Part shown: positions 1 to 9,387 of the stretch, in pieces
Numbering within the stretch: the first letter of the stretch is position 1
Layout: each line of letters opens with the position of its first letter
From: an uncultured Clostridia bacterium
GTDB taxonomy: Bacteria; Bacillota; Clostridia; Oscillospirales; Acutalibacteraceae
Length of the DNA stretch: 64,000 nt
NCBI GenBank assembly: GCA_947627725.1
Contig: CANQXE010000013.1
Span: 1-64,000 of the forward strand
Reading direction: 5' to 3'
Made by a program: the position numbers and the translations under genes
Notes under the pieces: generated by a model
What the model was told of the DNA's origin: nothing
The model's database searches: none
Seen by the model: the letters and a program-made list of their open reading frames with translations, nothing else

Positions 1-16
1 GATAAAATTTTTAATT

Positions 17-57
17 AACCCCGATATTACAGCATTTGCTGACCCTGTATCGGGGTT
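17..57. repeat. 10-bp perfect inverted repeat
   Basis: AACCCCGATA and its complement TATCGGGGTT are separated by 21 bases. No T-run follows on the plus strand, so a simple terminator is not clear. It may be the terminator or leader of a gene cut off by the window edge. Confidence 0.4.
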
Positions 58-120
58 ATGTCTATATCGGAATAATTACCATTATTACGATATCGGTATA
101 ACGGCAATATTTTTAATCTC

Positions 121-303
121 ATGGGTATTGCATCAAGAACACTCCGTGAAAACGGAATGACAGAAGAAGCAACGGAAATGTGCACTCGCATCAGAGAATC
201 CAACAGTTATAACTCAGCACTTTGCATTATCGGTGAGTATGTAAACATTACAGGCCCGGATGAAGATATGAGTAATGATGAAAATTTTATACAATCTATG
301 TAA
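121..303 (+). CDS. Small conserved ICE protein, possibly 5'-truncated
   Basis: Sixty residues matching the pattern of a short accessory protein common in Clostridia ICEs, with a segment reading SRTLRENGM and later IIGEYVNITG. The ATG has no ribosome site before it, and the frame stays open upstream to about position 76 without a start. The gene may therefore be a truncated remnant or may use an unusual start. It ends in the residues IQSM, one of the methionine-terminated tails found on many proteins of this element. Function unknown. Confidence 0.5.
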   Translation: MGIASRTLRENGMTEEATEMCTRIRESNSYNSALCIIGEYVNITGPDEDMSNDENFIQSM

Positions 304-322
304 AATACAAATTTGAGGTAAT

Positions 323-457
323 ATGATGAAACTTATAATTGGAATAACTATAGGAATTTTTATAGGAGTAATATTAGGTGTAATAACTTTAGCACTTTGT
401 ATTGGCGGCTCTCAAAAAGAAATGCCTAAAGTTAATTTGCAAAAAACAGAAAATTAA
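323..457 (+). CDS. Small membrane protein, DUF3789-like
   Basis: A 44-residue protein starting at the first of two adjacent ATGs, preceded by GAGGT. Residues 4-29 form one hydrophobic helix rich in Ile, Gly and Val; a short polar tail follows. Tiny single-span proteins of this type (DUF3789) occur in accessory regions of Clostridia ICEs; their role is not known. It lies between the short conserved gene and the adenine methylase on the same strand. Confidence 0.65.
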   Translation: MMKLIIGITIGIFIGVILGVITLALCIGGSQKEMPKVNLQKTEN

Positions 458-493
458 ATACAGAGGTGATGTAAGTTATAAGAAGCTGTTAGT

Positions 494-1318
494 ATGAACA
501 GCTTTATGTCTTGGGTTGGTGGCAAAAAAGCACTTAGGGATATAATCGTTAATTCATTCCCCCTTTGCTATGAAAGATACATAGAAGTATTCGGCGGAGG
601 CGGATGGGTGCTTTTCAGAAAACCACCAATGAATGATTTTGAAGTCTATAACGATATGAATTCACATTTAGTAAATTTATATCAATGTGTAAGAGAACAT
701 CCCTTTGAACTCAAAAATGAATTAGAATATGTTCTTAACTCACGTGAGGACTTTAATAAAACGCTCAAAATATTTGAACATCCGGAAAGTGTTGAAAATA
801 TTAAAAGAGCAGCATTATTTTATCAATTAATTAAATACAGTTATGCATCAAGTTTAGATTCATACGGATGCAGACCGCACTCATTGTGGTCGGACTTCCC
901 TATTATCTATCAGGCATCAGCACGCCTCCAGCGAGTTATTATTGAAAATAAGGATTTTGAAAATCTTATTAAACAGTATGACAGGCCTGTGAGCTTTTTC
1001 TATTGTGACCCTCCCTACTTTGCAACTGAAAAATATTATTCAAATGTAGGATTCGGAAGAGCTGATCACGAAAGACTTTCAAATGTTTTACTAAACATAA
1101 AAGGAAAGTTTCTGTTGTCATATAACGATTGTAAAGAAATACGAGAATTATATAGAAAAGACGGTATATATATTCGTGAAGTTGAAAGGCTGAACAATAT
1201 AAAACAGCGTTATGACGGCGGCAGTAAATATGCTGAACTACTGATTTCAAACTATGATACATACGAACGAGAAAAGGCACAAAAACAATTGTGCTTTTTT
1301 GATGATTATTTCAACTAA
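494..1318 (+). CDS. D12-class DNA N6-adenine methyltransferase
   Basis: A 274-residue Dam/D12-type methylase that transfers a methyl group from S-adenosylmethionine to adenine in DNA. Visible motifs are WVGGKKAL near the N-terminus, the FGGGG motif I region, and the catalytic DPPY at residues 172-175. No restriction gene is adjacent, so it is an orphan methylase. On a conjugative element it plausibly protects incoming DNA from host restriction or marks element DNA. The ribosome site (AGAAG) is weak. The next gene follows 15 bases later, suggesting an operon. Confidence 0.88.
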   Translation: MNSFMSWVGGKKALRDIIVNSFPLCYERYIEVFGGGGWVLFRKPPMNDFEVYNDMNSHLVNLYQCVREHPFELKNELEYVLNSREDFNKTLKIFEHPESVENIKRAALFYQLIKYSYASSLDSYGCRPHSLWSDFPIIYQASARLQRVIIENKDFENLIKQYDRPVSFFYCDPPYFATEKYYSNVGFGRADHERLSNVLLNIKGKFLLSYNDCKEIRELYRKDGIYIREVERLNNIKQRYDGGSKYAELLISNYDTYEREKAQKQLCFFDDYFN

Positions 1319-1333
1319 AAAGGAGGATGAAAA

Positions 1334-2062
1334 ATGAGATTCAATATATATCAGATAGATATGGATTTAGATAACAAAGATCAAAAATTCAATTCTTTTG
1401 ATAATCAGAAAATAGATCCTACGATTTATAAAAAAGTATTTAGCGGTTGTATAAATGAACTAAATACTTTGGAAGATGTATATACCAAATTCAATATTGA
1501 TATACCAAGAAGTCACTACGGACACAGTTTATCAGTATCAGATATTGTTGAAGTTATTGATAGTGATTGTGTTAGAAGTGGCTTTTATTATTGTGATTCG
1601 GTAGGATTCAAAAAATTTTCAAATTTCGATGTCTCATTATGTCCTAAAGATTATGATACATATCGTGTCGTTGCAGTTGAGCCAAACAAACCTCCTTATG
1701 AAACTGAAATAAAAAGAGATTTGAGTTCATTGCAAACAATGGTCGGCGATGGTTTCATTGAGAACATGTATAATCAGGATGGAACAATATTTGTTGTCAA
1801 TGATGAAGGAAAAATTAATGGAATGCAAGCTAATCGCAGAGTAGAATACGATATTATTGCAGGACCTTTTTTCATTATCAGAGATGACGGAGAAGATTAT
1901 TCTTCTCTGAATGATAACGATATCGACAAATATATGAAAATGTTTGAAGTCCCAAATAACGATATTACTCAGGATGAAATAGATAGCCTTGTCAAATGTG
2001 ATGTTATTGCCTTTGATAATGCTGATGATTTTTGGAACTTTTTAGAAGGGATGAATCAGTAA
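1334..2062 (+). CDS. YodL / DUF3846 domain protein
   Basis: A 242-residue protein with a perfect ribosome site (AAAGGAGGATG). The N-terminal ~100 residues resemble YodL domains (FNIYQ start, LEDVYTKFNID, GHSLSVSDIVE). Residues ~110-195 resemble DUF3846 (VVAVEPNKPPY, NDEGKINGMQANR, DIIAGPFFII). Both domains are usual in ICE accessory proteins; no enzymatic role is established. The C-terminus has methionine third from the end (GMNQ). Its stop codon overlaps the start of the next gene. Confidence 0.75.
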   Translation: MRFNIYQIDMDLDNKDQKFNSFDNQKIDPTIYKKVFSGCINELNTLEDVYTKFNIDIPRSHYGHSLSVSDIVEVIDSDCVRSGFYYCDSVGFKKFSNFDVSLCPKDYDTYRVVAVEPNKPPYETEIKRDLSSLQTMVGDGFIENMYNQDGTIFVVNDEGKINGMQANRRVEYDIIAGPFFIIRDDGEDYSSLNDNDIDKYMKMFEVPNNDITQDEIDSLVKCDVIAFDNADDFWNFLEGMNQ

Positions 2063-2829
2063 TGGTAAAGTTTACTTTTGACACTGGAAATTTGGTAAAA
2101 CATAATTATTTATCATTTCAGATTGATGCAGCTACTGCAATTTATACAATGTGCAAATTAATGGTTGATTCCGTTCCATTTCAGGATAAAAACCCTATTG
2201 TTTGTAATATGGCTGACAAATTATTCAGTCTTTTCCAAACGGATTGCGACTACTCTATTGATATCAGAGATTTTGAACTTGACCTAATCAGCAATGAAGT
2301 TGAAGTGACATTCGATGATATTATACAATCACTCGAAAGAAGAAGCGGAATCACCGATTATTTATATCATTATATTGATTGCGAAATCAATGATAATGAT
2401 GCAAAGAAAAAAATTAAAATATTCGAAAACATAAACAAAATGCAGAATGAATTTAATCAGCTTGATTACACTTTTTCTGCATTCGACGGAGGTATCAAAT
2501 ATATGAATATTAAATCTAAAATCAATACAATTATTGATGATAACAGAAAATTAAAGGCATATGCAACTGTAACTCTTGATAATCAATTTGTAATTAACGG
2601 AGTTAAGGTGCTTGAAAATAAAAACGGCAGTTTTTTTGTTTCAATGCCTCAAATTAAAAATTCGGAAGGAAAATATCAGGACATCTGCTATCCTAAAAAT
2701 TCTGATTTACGAAATTCAATTGCCGAATCAGTTATAAGCGAATACAATGCCGAACTTCAATTAAGAAATGAAAATATACAGTCTGACGAAATTGAAGAAC
2801 AAAACGACAGTTTTGAACCGAGCATGTAA
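2062..2829 (+). CDS. Protein with C-terminal SpoVG-like domain
   Basis: A 255-residue protein whose ATG overlaps the TAA of the preceding gene (TAATG), so translation is probably coupled; a 30-base longer start is less likely. Residues ~150-235 match the SpoVG fold (KLKAYATVTLDNQFVINGVK, NGSFFVSMPQ, DICYPKNSDLR), a small nucleic-acid-binding regulator domain. The N-terminal half is unrecognised and acidic. It ends in an acidic stretch followed by FEPSM, one of the methionine-terminated tails. Confidence 0.75.
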   Translation: MVKFTFDTGNLVKHNYLSFQIDAATAIYTMCKLMVDSVPFQDKNPIVCNMADKLFSLFQTDCDYSIDIRDFELDLISNEVEVTFDDIIQSLERRSGITDYLYHYIDCEINDNDAKKKIKIFENINKMQNEFNQLDYTFSAFDGGIKYMNIKSKINTIIDDNRKLKAYATVTLDNQFVINGVKVLENKNGSFFVSMPQIKNSEGKYQDICYPKNSDLRNSIAESVISEYNAELQLRNENIQSDEIEEQNDSFEPSM

Positions 2830-2938
2830 AGTAATCTGATTCTAATATAGTATAAACATATTCAAAAGGATTCAACATTTATAATGAAACCAAATATCAA
2901 TTTTAACATTGAAATAACCTATAAAGGCGGTGATAGTT

Positions 2939-3676
2939 TTGTCTGAATATATTCCTTTTTACACTCATTCTCTTGACAATGCAAGACATTGCTGTGAAGT
3001 TGAAAAATGGCGTGCAAGTCATAAAGCAAATATTGATTGTACAAAAGCCATAGAAAATGCTATTGCTGATAATTTCAAGGATAACCATTTTAATTCTGAC
3101 TGTGTAAAATCAATTATTGAAGAATTTGGCTTTGATCGTGTTAATTTTATTCTTCGATACAATCTAAAGAATGCACAACATGATGCAAGATTTTCCGAAG
3201 AAAACAGAGAATGGGGCGAATCCTTATATGCTCCCGAAAGCAATATGCGCCGTGATTATATAATTAATTCACACCCAGTATTGCTTAATAACTTTACCGA
3301 TAGAATCAGAAATGAATGGGACAAGTTAAATCTCTGGAATGCTTCACACTGTATTGATAAGACGAGCGCTAATCTTGAAGGTAAAATCCTTGTTATCAGT
3401 CCTTCAAGGCTCTATGACGAATACAAAACACCCGACGACCAATTATTCAAAGCAACCGGAGGTTTCGGCTGTTCTCCTACTGCAATCGGAAGATCTGTTT
3501 ACGGATATTTTCTAAAAGACGGAGAAGAAACCAGTTGGGATCGTTCAGCATTTATCGGTATATTAAAGGATGAGTTTGTACCCGATTGGGTAAAAGAAAA
3601 GTATGATTTATCAAATCATACACTTAAATCTGTTGAAATACCAAGTGAAGATGAAAGTATTTCAGCCTCTATGTGA
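2939..3676 (+). CDS. DUF3849 domain protein
   Basis: A 245-residue protein. TTG is chosen as start because it gives LSEYIPFYTHS, the conserved beginning of DUF3849, at proper distance from AAGGCGG; a GTG nine bases upstream is possible. The first ~90 residues show the DUF3849 pattern with SEYIPFY and an ANIDC segment. The rest is unrecognised. Proteins of this family are common in ICE accessory modules and are thought to be soluble; function unknown. It ends in DESISASM, an acidic tail with terminal methionine. Confidence 0.75.
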   Translation: MSEYIPFYTHSLDNARHCCEVEKWRASHKANIDCTKAIENAIADNFKDNHFNSDCVKSIIEEFGFDRVNFILRYNLKNAQHDARFSEENREWGESLYAPESNMRRDYIINSHPVLLNNFTDRIRNEWDKLNLWNASHCIDKTSANLEGKILVISPSRLYDEYKTPDDQLFKATGGFGCSPTAIGRSVYGYFLKDGEETSWDRSAFIGILKDEFVPDWVKEKYDLSNHTLKSVEIPSEDESISASM

Positions 3677-3735
3677 AATAGTCTGGACTTTCTAAACAAT
3701 TCGGATATACTGTGTGATTGAAGGGAGAGAATAAA

Positions 3736-4392
3736 ATGAAGAAAGTCATAATATTTATAAGTACAGTCACTTTAATAATTGCAATATGTTTTTCAGGATG
3801 TTATAAATCCTTATATCAATATATTAATGATCCTGTACCTAGTGATGAAATATTTGTTTATAAATCGACACAGGAATATTCAACCAAAGAAAGTTTATCA
3901 GAATCCATAACAGAAATCGAAACAACAAAGCCCGAAACTACTACAAACAAAAATAGCAATTCGGACATAACTGCAAAGCCCACTGAACAAAAATCAGCAG
4001 GTCGGACCACAACGAAAAAGCAGTCTGAAACAAACGCAAAAAAGGATTATACGCAGACAACTGCAACAAATCATGAAACCACAAAGATTGCTGCAACTAC
4101 CAAAAAGGAAACTACAACCAAAAAGCAGATAACTACCGAAAAGCCATTTGATGTCGGCTATTGGGTATCTTACGCAAAGGATTATGCAAGGAGCGTAGGA
4201 CTTGAGGTGAACAGTTCAGCGAGTGATTGTTGGGATAATCCTATTTCTGCAAATTCTAAATGTGTAAATCTGAAAAGGGATATTCAAAGCAGAATTAACC
4301 GGTATTCCAAAGACGAAGATATTACACAAATATGGGTATGGGCTGAAAAAACTTCGGCAGACTCATATAATATTTATATAGGCTACGCCTAA
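3736..4392 (+). CDS. Threonine-rich lipoprotein
   Basis: A 218-residue predicted lipoprotein. The ATG after GGGAGAG is preferred over one 18 bases upstream because it opens directly into a signal peptide (MKKVIIFISTVTLIIAICF) with the lipobox FSGC. After the cysteine comes a long low-complexity linker of Thr, Lys and Glu (residues ~40-140) and then a compact C-terminal domain of ~75 residues with WVSYAKDYA and IWVWAE. It is probably anchored outside the membrane just upstream of the adhesin gene. Function unknown. A terminator follows. Confidence 0.7.
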   Translation: MKKVIIFISTVTLIIAICFSGCYKSLYQYINDPVPSDEIFVYKSTQEYSTKESLSESITEIETTKPETTTNKNSNSDITAKPTEQKSAGRTTTKKQSETNAKKDYTQTTATNHETTKIAATTKKETTTKKQITTEKPFDVGYWVSYAKDYARSVGLEVNSSASDCWDNPISANSKCVNLKRDIQSRINRYSKDEDITQIWVWAEKTSADSYNIYIGYA

Positions 4393-4415
4393 AAACAATG
4401 AAATATTTAATTATT

Positions 4416-4447
4416 AAGCACATCGAAAATTCGGTGTGCTTTTTTTA
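4416..4447 (+). terminator. Rho-independent terminator
   Basis: AAGCACA and TGTGCTT frame a stem extended by CGAA/TTCG, followed by seven Ts. It ends the accessory block before the adhesin gene. Confidence 0.85.
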
Positions 4448-4459
4448 TTGGAGGTATCT

Positions 4460-7400
4460 ATGAAAACAAAAATGAAACGCAGTTTATCACTGTTTTTAGC
4501 GGTAATCTTATGTCTTTCATCCTTTATGGGAATAGGCATAACTGCATTTGCCGCCGAAAAAAGAGATGTCTATCTTATTGATTTGCCACGAGGCAAAGAG
4601 CCGAACAAAAGCGGTTGGGGGCATCCTGCACTTGAATTGATGAATGGATGGAGTACATTCGACACGGATTATGTAACTGTTAAAGCTCTCGGAGATTATG
4701 AGGGTAACAGCTGTTACTGTATTGAGCCGGGCGTTCCGCTTTACACAGGAGATTCCCTTTCAAAAGAGGCGGAAGATTTCTGGGATAATTATCCGACCAA
4801 GTATAATAAAAGTATTGTGCCTGATGATATTAAAATCTTTATCGGCAGAATTATGCAGTACGGTTATACAGGCAAAAACAGCGTGGATTGGATTTCTACC
4901 AATTCGTCAGGTGCAGATGATTGTGCAAATCATCTTGCTACACAGCTTTTAATTTGGGAAACCGTTATCGGTGAGCGTGACGAGAACTTCAGCAAAATCA
5001 ATGCTCACGATTACGGTAAGAAAAATATCAAGGAAATCATACAGAGCAATCATCCACTTAAAAGCAAGGTTTTTGCACACTATGACAGAATTGAAGAATC
5101 AGTTAAAAACCATACAAAAACGCCGAGCTTTACTGCCAAGAGCAAAGCAAAGGCTAAAACCATTGAACTGAAATGGAACGGTAAAAATTACAGTGCAGAT
5201 TTAACAGATTCAAATAAGGTGTTGGCTAACTATGATTTCTCTGCAAGCGGTCTTACCTTTAAGAAATCAGGCAATGTTTTAACTGTTACCGCAGAGAAAG
5301 CCCCTAAAGATGAAGTGCTTGTTACGGCAGACAAGAAAAACGGCAGCCGTAAGGGTGTTATTACTTGGACAGATGAGAAAATCGGTCCGCAGACAGGACA
5401 GCTGCAGGATATTGTAACCTATGGCGCAGATGTAAGCGACCCTGTTAAAGCATATTTCAATATCAAGGTAAGCACAGGTAATTGTGAAATTCTGAAAACA
5501 AGTGAAGATGGTAAAGTTGATAATATCAAGTTCAATTTCAAGGGTAACGGAATTGATAAAGATGTTGTTACTGACAGCAAGGGCAGAATCTTTATTGATA
5601 ATATCCCTGCAGGAGTATATACAGTAACCGAATATCCGATTGACAGATATGTCACACCAAAATCGCAGACAGTAACGATTATCGGCGGTCAGACTTCAAC
5701 AGTTCATTTCAGTAATATATTGAAGAAATTCAGAGTTAAAGTAGTTAAGTCTGATATTGAAAAAGGCAAGGCACAGGGTGATGCCAAGCTCAGCGGTGCG
5801 AAGTATGGCATCTACAAAGGCGAACAGCTCATTGACACCTATACAACGGATTCAAACGCATCATTCACAACAGATTATTATGTTTGTGATAAAGATTGGA
5901 CAATACGTGAGATTGAATCAAGCGAAGGCTATCTCGTTAATGATGAGATTTACAAGGTCGGTGCTGAACCGAAACAGTATACCGTTGAACTGAATAATAT
6001 AAATCTTGATGTAGTTGAACAGGTTAAAAAGGGTAAAATTGCAATTATTAAGCATACCGATGACGGCTCAACTCAGATTGAAACACCTGAAAAGGGCGCA
6101 GAATTTCAGATATATTTGAAATCCGCAGGCTCATTTGTAAATGCAGATAAAGATGAAAAAGATACCATTGTTTGTGATGAGGATGGATTTGCAAGCACAA
6201 AGTTACTGCCCTACGGTGTTTACACCGTTCATCAAACGAAAGGTTGGGATGGCAGAGAAAAGATTAAGGACTTTGATGTGTATATTAACTCTGACGGCAA
6301 AACCTATAAATTTCTAATTAACAATGCTAACTTTGAAAGTTATATTAAAGTCGTTAAGCTCGACAAGGAAACAGGTAAGCAGATTGCTTATGAGGGTGTA
6401 GGATTTGAGATTTACGATGCAGACGGACACCGTGTAAATATGCAGTTCACTTATCCCGAAGTAACAACAATCCACACATTCTATACCAATTCAGAGGGAT
6501 ATTTAATTACACCCGAAAAACTGCCGTATGGTGATTACACGCTGAAAGAGGTGCAGGCTCCTTACGGCTATGTGCTTGATTCTACACCTATTCCGTTTTC
6601 CGTAACACAGGAAAACAGTTCAACAGACACAGGCGTAACCGTTGTAAAGGTCAAGGCGAGAGATATTGCACAGAAAGGTATAATTGAAATCACAAAAGAG
6701 GGTGAGATTTTCTCATCTGTTTCTGAAAATGACGGTATCTATACCCCTGTTTATGAAAACGGAAACCTTGCAAATGCAGTATTTCAGATTTATGCAGCAG
6801 AAGATATTGTTACGCTTGACGGAACAGTAAGAGCAGTTAAGGGTGAACTTGTTGACGAAATTACAACAACAGAAAATGGTGCAAAATCAAAAGAACTCTA
6901 TCTCGGAAAATATACCGTGATTGAAAAAACAGCTCCCGACACATTCGTCAATGCGAATGAGCAGTACGATGTTGAACTCACCTATGCCGGACAGGATATT
7001 AAGGTGACATCAACTGCACTTTCCGTATTCAATGAAAGACAGAAAGTATCCGTTTCACTTTTGAAGGAATTATCACAGGATGAGCGTTTCAAAATCGGAA
7101 TGAATGATGAAATTTTATCTGTTCAGTTTGGTATTTATGCAAATGAAGATATAACTGCCGCTGATGGAACAGCTATTCCAAAAGATGCGTTAATAACTTA
7201 TGGAAACTGTGATGAAAACGGCAAGCTCATATTCAACTGTGATTTGTCAATCGGCTGCAAGTTCTACGCAAAAGAAATCGCAACCGATAACCACTATATC
7301 CTCTCTGATAAAAAGTATGAATTTACAACCGAATACCAGGGACAGGATATTGAAACCATCAACATTGACTTAAACAATGGTGAGTCGATTATTAATGATT

Positions 7401-8209
7401 TTATCTACGGCACAATCAGAGGCTTAAAGATTGACCGTGAAACCGAAAAGACAATCAAAGGTGCTTTATTCGGTTTATTCAAAGCTGATGAAACTGAATT
7501 TACAGAGGATAATGCAATTCTTACTGCATTAACTGACAAAGACGGCATATTCACTTTTGAAAATATCCCTTATGGTAATTGGATTGTAAAGGAATTACAG
7601 CCTGCTGAAAATTATCTCCCAAGTGATGATATTTATCATATTACCGTAACCGACAATGAACAGATAATTGAAATTACGGCAGTAAATGACCATATTCCTG
7701 AACTCAAAACAACGGCTTCCGTTGATTGTGAAAAAGAAGCAACAGCAAAAGGTGAAATTACCATTGAAGATGTTGTTGAATACAAGCATCTTGTTCCCGG
7801 TAAAGAATACAAAATTGTCGGTACGCTTATGGACAAATCCACAGGAAAGGCATTTGAGATTGACGGAAAGCCTGTTACCAGCGAGGTAGTGTTTACACCT
7901 GAAAAATCAAGCGGCAAGGTTACTGTTTCATTTACCTTTGATTCAAGTGCAATCAAGGAAACTACAGAACTTGTAGTTTTTGAAACACTCTATCGTGATA
8001 ATGTTGAAATTGCAGTACACGCCGACATTTATGACGAGGGACAAACAGTTAAACTCAATATTCCAGCACCCGAAAAACCGTCTACGCCGAAAACAGGCGA
8101 TGATAGAAACTACAGTGTTTGGATTGGACTTGGTGCTATTGCAATCGGTGGTGCAATATCTGCAATAATCCTCAAAATTAAGTCAAAGAAAGACGAGGAA
8201 GAGGATTAA
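4460..8209 (+). CDS. Thioester / Cna-B / VaFE surface adhesin with sortase motif
   Basis: A 1249-residue cell-wall protein; the start after TTGGAGGT opens a signal peptide ending near AFAAE. The N-terminal ~200 residues look like a thioester domain: Cys85/Cys87 in CYCIEPG and Gln162 in ATQLLIWE are the expected Cys-Gln bond partners, which could attach covalently to a target surface. Several Cna-B/SpaA repeats with YGVYTV, YGDYTLKE and IPYGNWIVKE motifs follow, then a VaFE-type domain near residues 1090-1200. The C-terminus carries TPKTG, a hydrophobic span and a charged tail, the sortase signal. Probable role: adhesion or mating-pair contact, anchored by the sortase encoded at 12060. Confidence 0.88.
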   Translation: MKTKMKRSLSLFLAVILCLSSFMGIGITAFAAEKRDVYLIDLPRGKEPNKSGWGHPALELMNGWSTFDTDYVTVKALGDYEGNSCYCIEPGVPLYTGDSLSKEAEDFWDNYPTKYNKSIVPDDIKIFIGRIMQYGYTGKNSVDWISTNSSGADDCANHLATQLLIWETVIGERDENFSKINAHDYGKKNIKEIIQSNHPLKSKVFAHYDRIEESVKNHTKTPSFTAKSKAKAKTIELKWNGKNYSADLTDSNKVLANYDFSASGLTFKKSGNVLTVTAEKAPKDEVLVTADKKNGSRKGVITWTDEKIGPQTGQLQDIVTYGADVSDPVKAYFNIKVSTGNCEILKTSEDGKVDNIKFNFKGNGIDKDVVTDSKGRIFIDNIPAGVYTVTEYPIDRYVTPKSQTVTIIGGQTSTVHFSNILKKFRVKVVKSDIEKGKAQGDAKLSGAKYGIYKGEQLIDTYTTDSNASFTTDYYVCDKDWTIREIESSEGYLVNDEIYKVGAEPKQYTVELNNINLDVVEQVKKGKIAIIKHTDDGSTQIETPEKGAEFQIYLKSAGSFVNADKDEKDTIVCDEDGFASTKLLPYGVYTVHQTKGWDGREKIKDFDVYINSDGKTYKFLINNANFESYIKVVKLDKETGKQIAYEGVGFEIYDADGHRVNMQFTYPEVTTIHTFYTNSEGYLITPEKLPYGDYTLKEVQAPYGYVLDSTPIPFSVTQENSSTDTGVTVVKVKARDIAQKGIIEITKEGEIFSSVSENDGIYTPVYENGNLANAVFQIYAAEDIVTLDGTVRAVKGELVDEITTTENGAKSKELYLGKYTVIEKTAPDTFVNANEQYDVELTYAGQDIKVTSTALSVFNERQKVSVSLLKELSQDERFKIGMNDEILSVQFGIYANEDITAADGTAIPKDALITYGNCDENGKLIFNCDLSIGCKFYAKEIATDNHYILSDKKYEFTTEYQGQDIETINIDLNNGESIINDFIYGTIRGLKIDRETEKTIKGALFGLFKADETEFTEDNAILTALTDKDGIFTFENIPYGNWIVKELQPAENYLPSDDIYHITVTDNEQIIEITAVNDHIPELKTTASVDCEKEATAKGEITIEDVVEYKHLVPGKEYKIVGTLMDKSTGKAFEIDGKPVTSEVVFTPEKSSGKVTVSFTFDSSAIKETTELVVFETLYRDNVEIAVHADIYDEGQTVKLNIPAPEKPSTPKTGDDRNYSVWIGLGAIAIGGAISAIILKIKSKKDEEED

Positions 8210-8559
8210 TGAAAAAAGTCTACATTTGTTCCCCTCTTGCCGGAAATGTAGTTGATAATTTAAAAAACGCGATACGATTCGGTGAATTTGCTTTGACAGA
8301 TCAAAATGCAGCTCCAATCGTACCGCATTTTTATACTTTAATGTTAAATGATGATAATCCTGTTCAGCGTGAACTTGGAATAAGGGCAGGAATGAGTCTG
8401 ATATGGCTTATAGATGAATTATGGGTATTTGGAGATGAAAGGACCTCCGGCATGACAGCTGAAATAGATAGAGCAAAACATCTCAATATACCTATCAGAT
8501 ATTTTACAGGCGAAAAGGTTAATAAAATTTTGAAAGAATCTGGAGGTAATATAGATTGA
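8209..8559 (+). CDS. DUF4406-like nucleoside deoxyribosyltransferase-fold protein
   Basis: A 116-residue protein beginning KKVYICSPLAG, the usual beta-strand start of the DUF4406 / nucleoside 2-deoxyribosyltransferase-like fold; SGMTAEIDRAK near residue 83 carries the conserved glutamate. It overlaps the adhesin stop codon by one base and the next gene by four. Such genes recur in ICE transfer operons, but no role in conjugation is established. Substrate unknown. Confidence 0.72.
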   Translation: MKKVYICSPLAGNVVDNLKNAIRFGEFALTDQNAAPIVPHFYTLMLNDDNPVQRELGIRAGMSLIWLIDELWVFGDERTSGMTAEIDRAKHLNIPIRYFTGEKVNKILKESGGNID

Positions 8560-8909
8560 CGAAAAAGTTAACTAAATTCAACAAAAAGCAGTGGCTGATA
8601 TTTGCCGCTGCTCTTGTTTTAATCATTGCATTTTCAGCAACGACGGTTTATGCTGCAGGAGATGTGGCAAGTGCAATCGAGGGCACTTGGAATACAGCCA
8701 AATCACAGATAAAAACTGTTGTAAATAATGTTGTATTCCCTGTTATAGATATGGTTCTTGCTATCCTTTTCTTTGTGAAACTGGGTACAAGTTATTTTGA
8801 ATATAAGAAGCATGGACAGTTTGAATTAACAGCTCCTGCAATTCTGTTTGCTTGTCTTATTTTCACAATAACGGCTCCTATGTATATCTGGGGAATTGTT
8901 GGTATGTAA
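8556..8909 (+). CDS. DUF3852 pilin-like conjugation membrane protein
   Basis: A 117-residue protein starting at TTG (after TGGAGGT), overlapping the preceding stop. Residues 12-31 form a signal-like helix ending in TTVYAAG; two further hydrophobic spans lie at ~58-75 and ~92-113. Small proteins of this size with a cleavable helix and two spans sit just before the TrbL-like gene in Firmicutes ICEs and are probably VirB2/TrbC-like pilin or channel subunits. The family call (DUF3852) is from memory of sequence patterns; the secretion role is inferred from context. Confidence 0.7.
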   Translation: MTKKLTKFNKKQWLIFAAALVLIIAFSATTVYAAGDVASAIEGTWNTAKSQIKTVVNNVVFPVIDMVLAILFFVKLGTSYFEYKKHGQFELTAPAILFACLIFTITAPMYIWGIVGM

Positions 8910-9003
8910 ACGATATTGAATAATACATCAACATAATAGAATATGATTATTGCGATTAAAATATTATGCATTAAAATGGATATAAAAGATAAGGAGAATT
9001 TGT

Positions 9004-9324
9004 ATGGAAAACTTTTTAGATATTCTTTATGAAATGCAAAATCAATCTATTGCACCTGATGAAATCAATACCGATTCTAAAACTGCCGGATTGCTTGAAC
9101 AAAAAGATAAACTTGAAAGCAGTTTCGCCAACATTCTCCTCAAAGGTCAAGAAATACCTTTTGACAATTTTATGGATTCACTTGATAAATGTAATGATGA
9201 TTTAAGAAGAATAGCATTTAAAAATGGCTTCACACTGGGATTAACACTTATCAAAGATTCCATAAAATATTCCCAAAACAAGAGTGATAATACGATAATC
9301 AAATTTATAGAAGGTATGCAATAG
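9004..9324 (+). CDS. DUF6809-like small protein
   Basis: A 106-residue soluble, helical protein with a clear ribosome site (AAGGAGAATTTGTATG). The beginning MENFLDILYE and the late segment FKNGFTLGLTLIKD fit the DUF6809 pattern found in ICE transfer operons. It sits between the pilin-like and TrbL-like genes. Function unknown. A terminator-like hairpin follows, which may reduce expression of the downstream transfer genes. The C-terminus is EGMQ. Confidence 0.6.
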   Translation: MENFLDILYEMQNQSIAPDEINTDSKTAGLLEQKDKLESSFANILLKGQEIPFDNFMDSLDKCNDDLRRIAFKNGFTLGLTLIKDSIKYSQNKSDNTIIKFIEGMQ

Positions 9325-9339
9325 ATTGTTTTATATATT

Positions 9340-9372
9340 AGGATGGTTAGAAATCTAACCATCCTTTTAATT
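9340..9372 (+). terminator. Terminator-like hairpin before the TrbL-like gene
   Basis: Twelve perfect base pairs (AGGATGGTTAGA with TCTAACCATCCT) around a two-base loop, followed by TTTTAATTTT. It lies inside the transfer operon and directly before the ribosome site of the next gene, so it could be an attenuator as well as a terminator. Confidence 0.75.
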
Positions 9373-9387
9373 TTGGAGGTGGTTGAA

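Noticed and set aside
9343-9345. ATG as start of the TrbL-like gene
   Set aside because: It lies inside a terminator stem, has no ribosome site, and adds residues before the conserved FDWLGDIV start.
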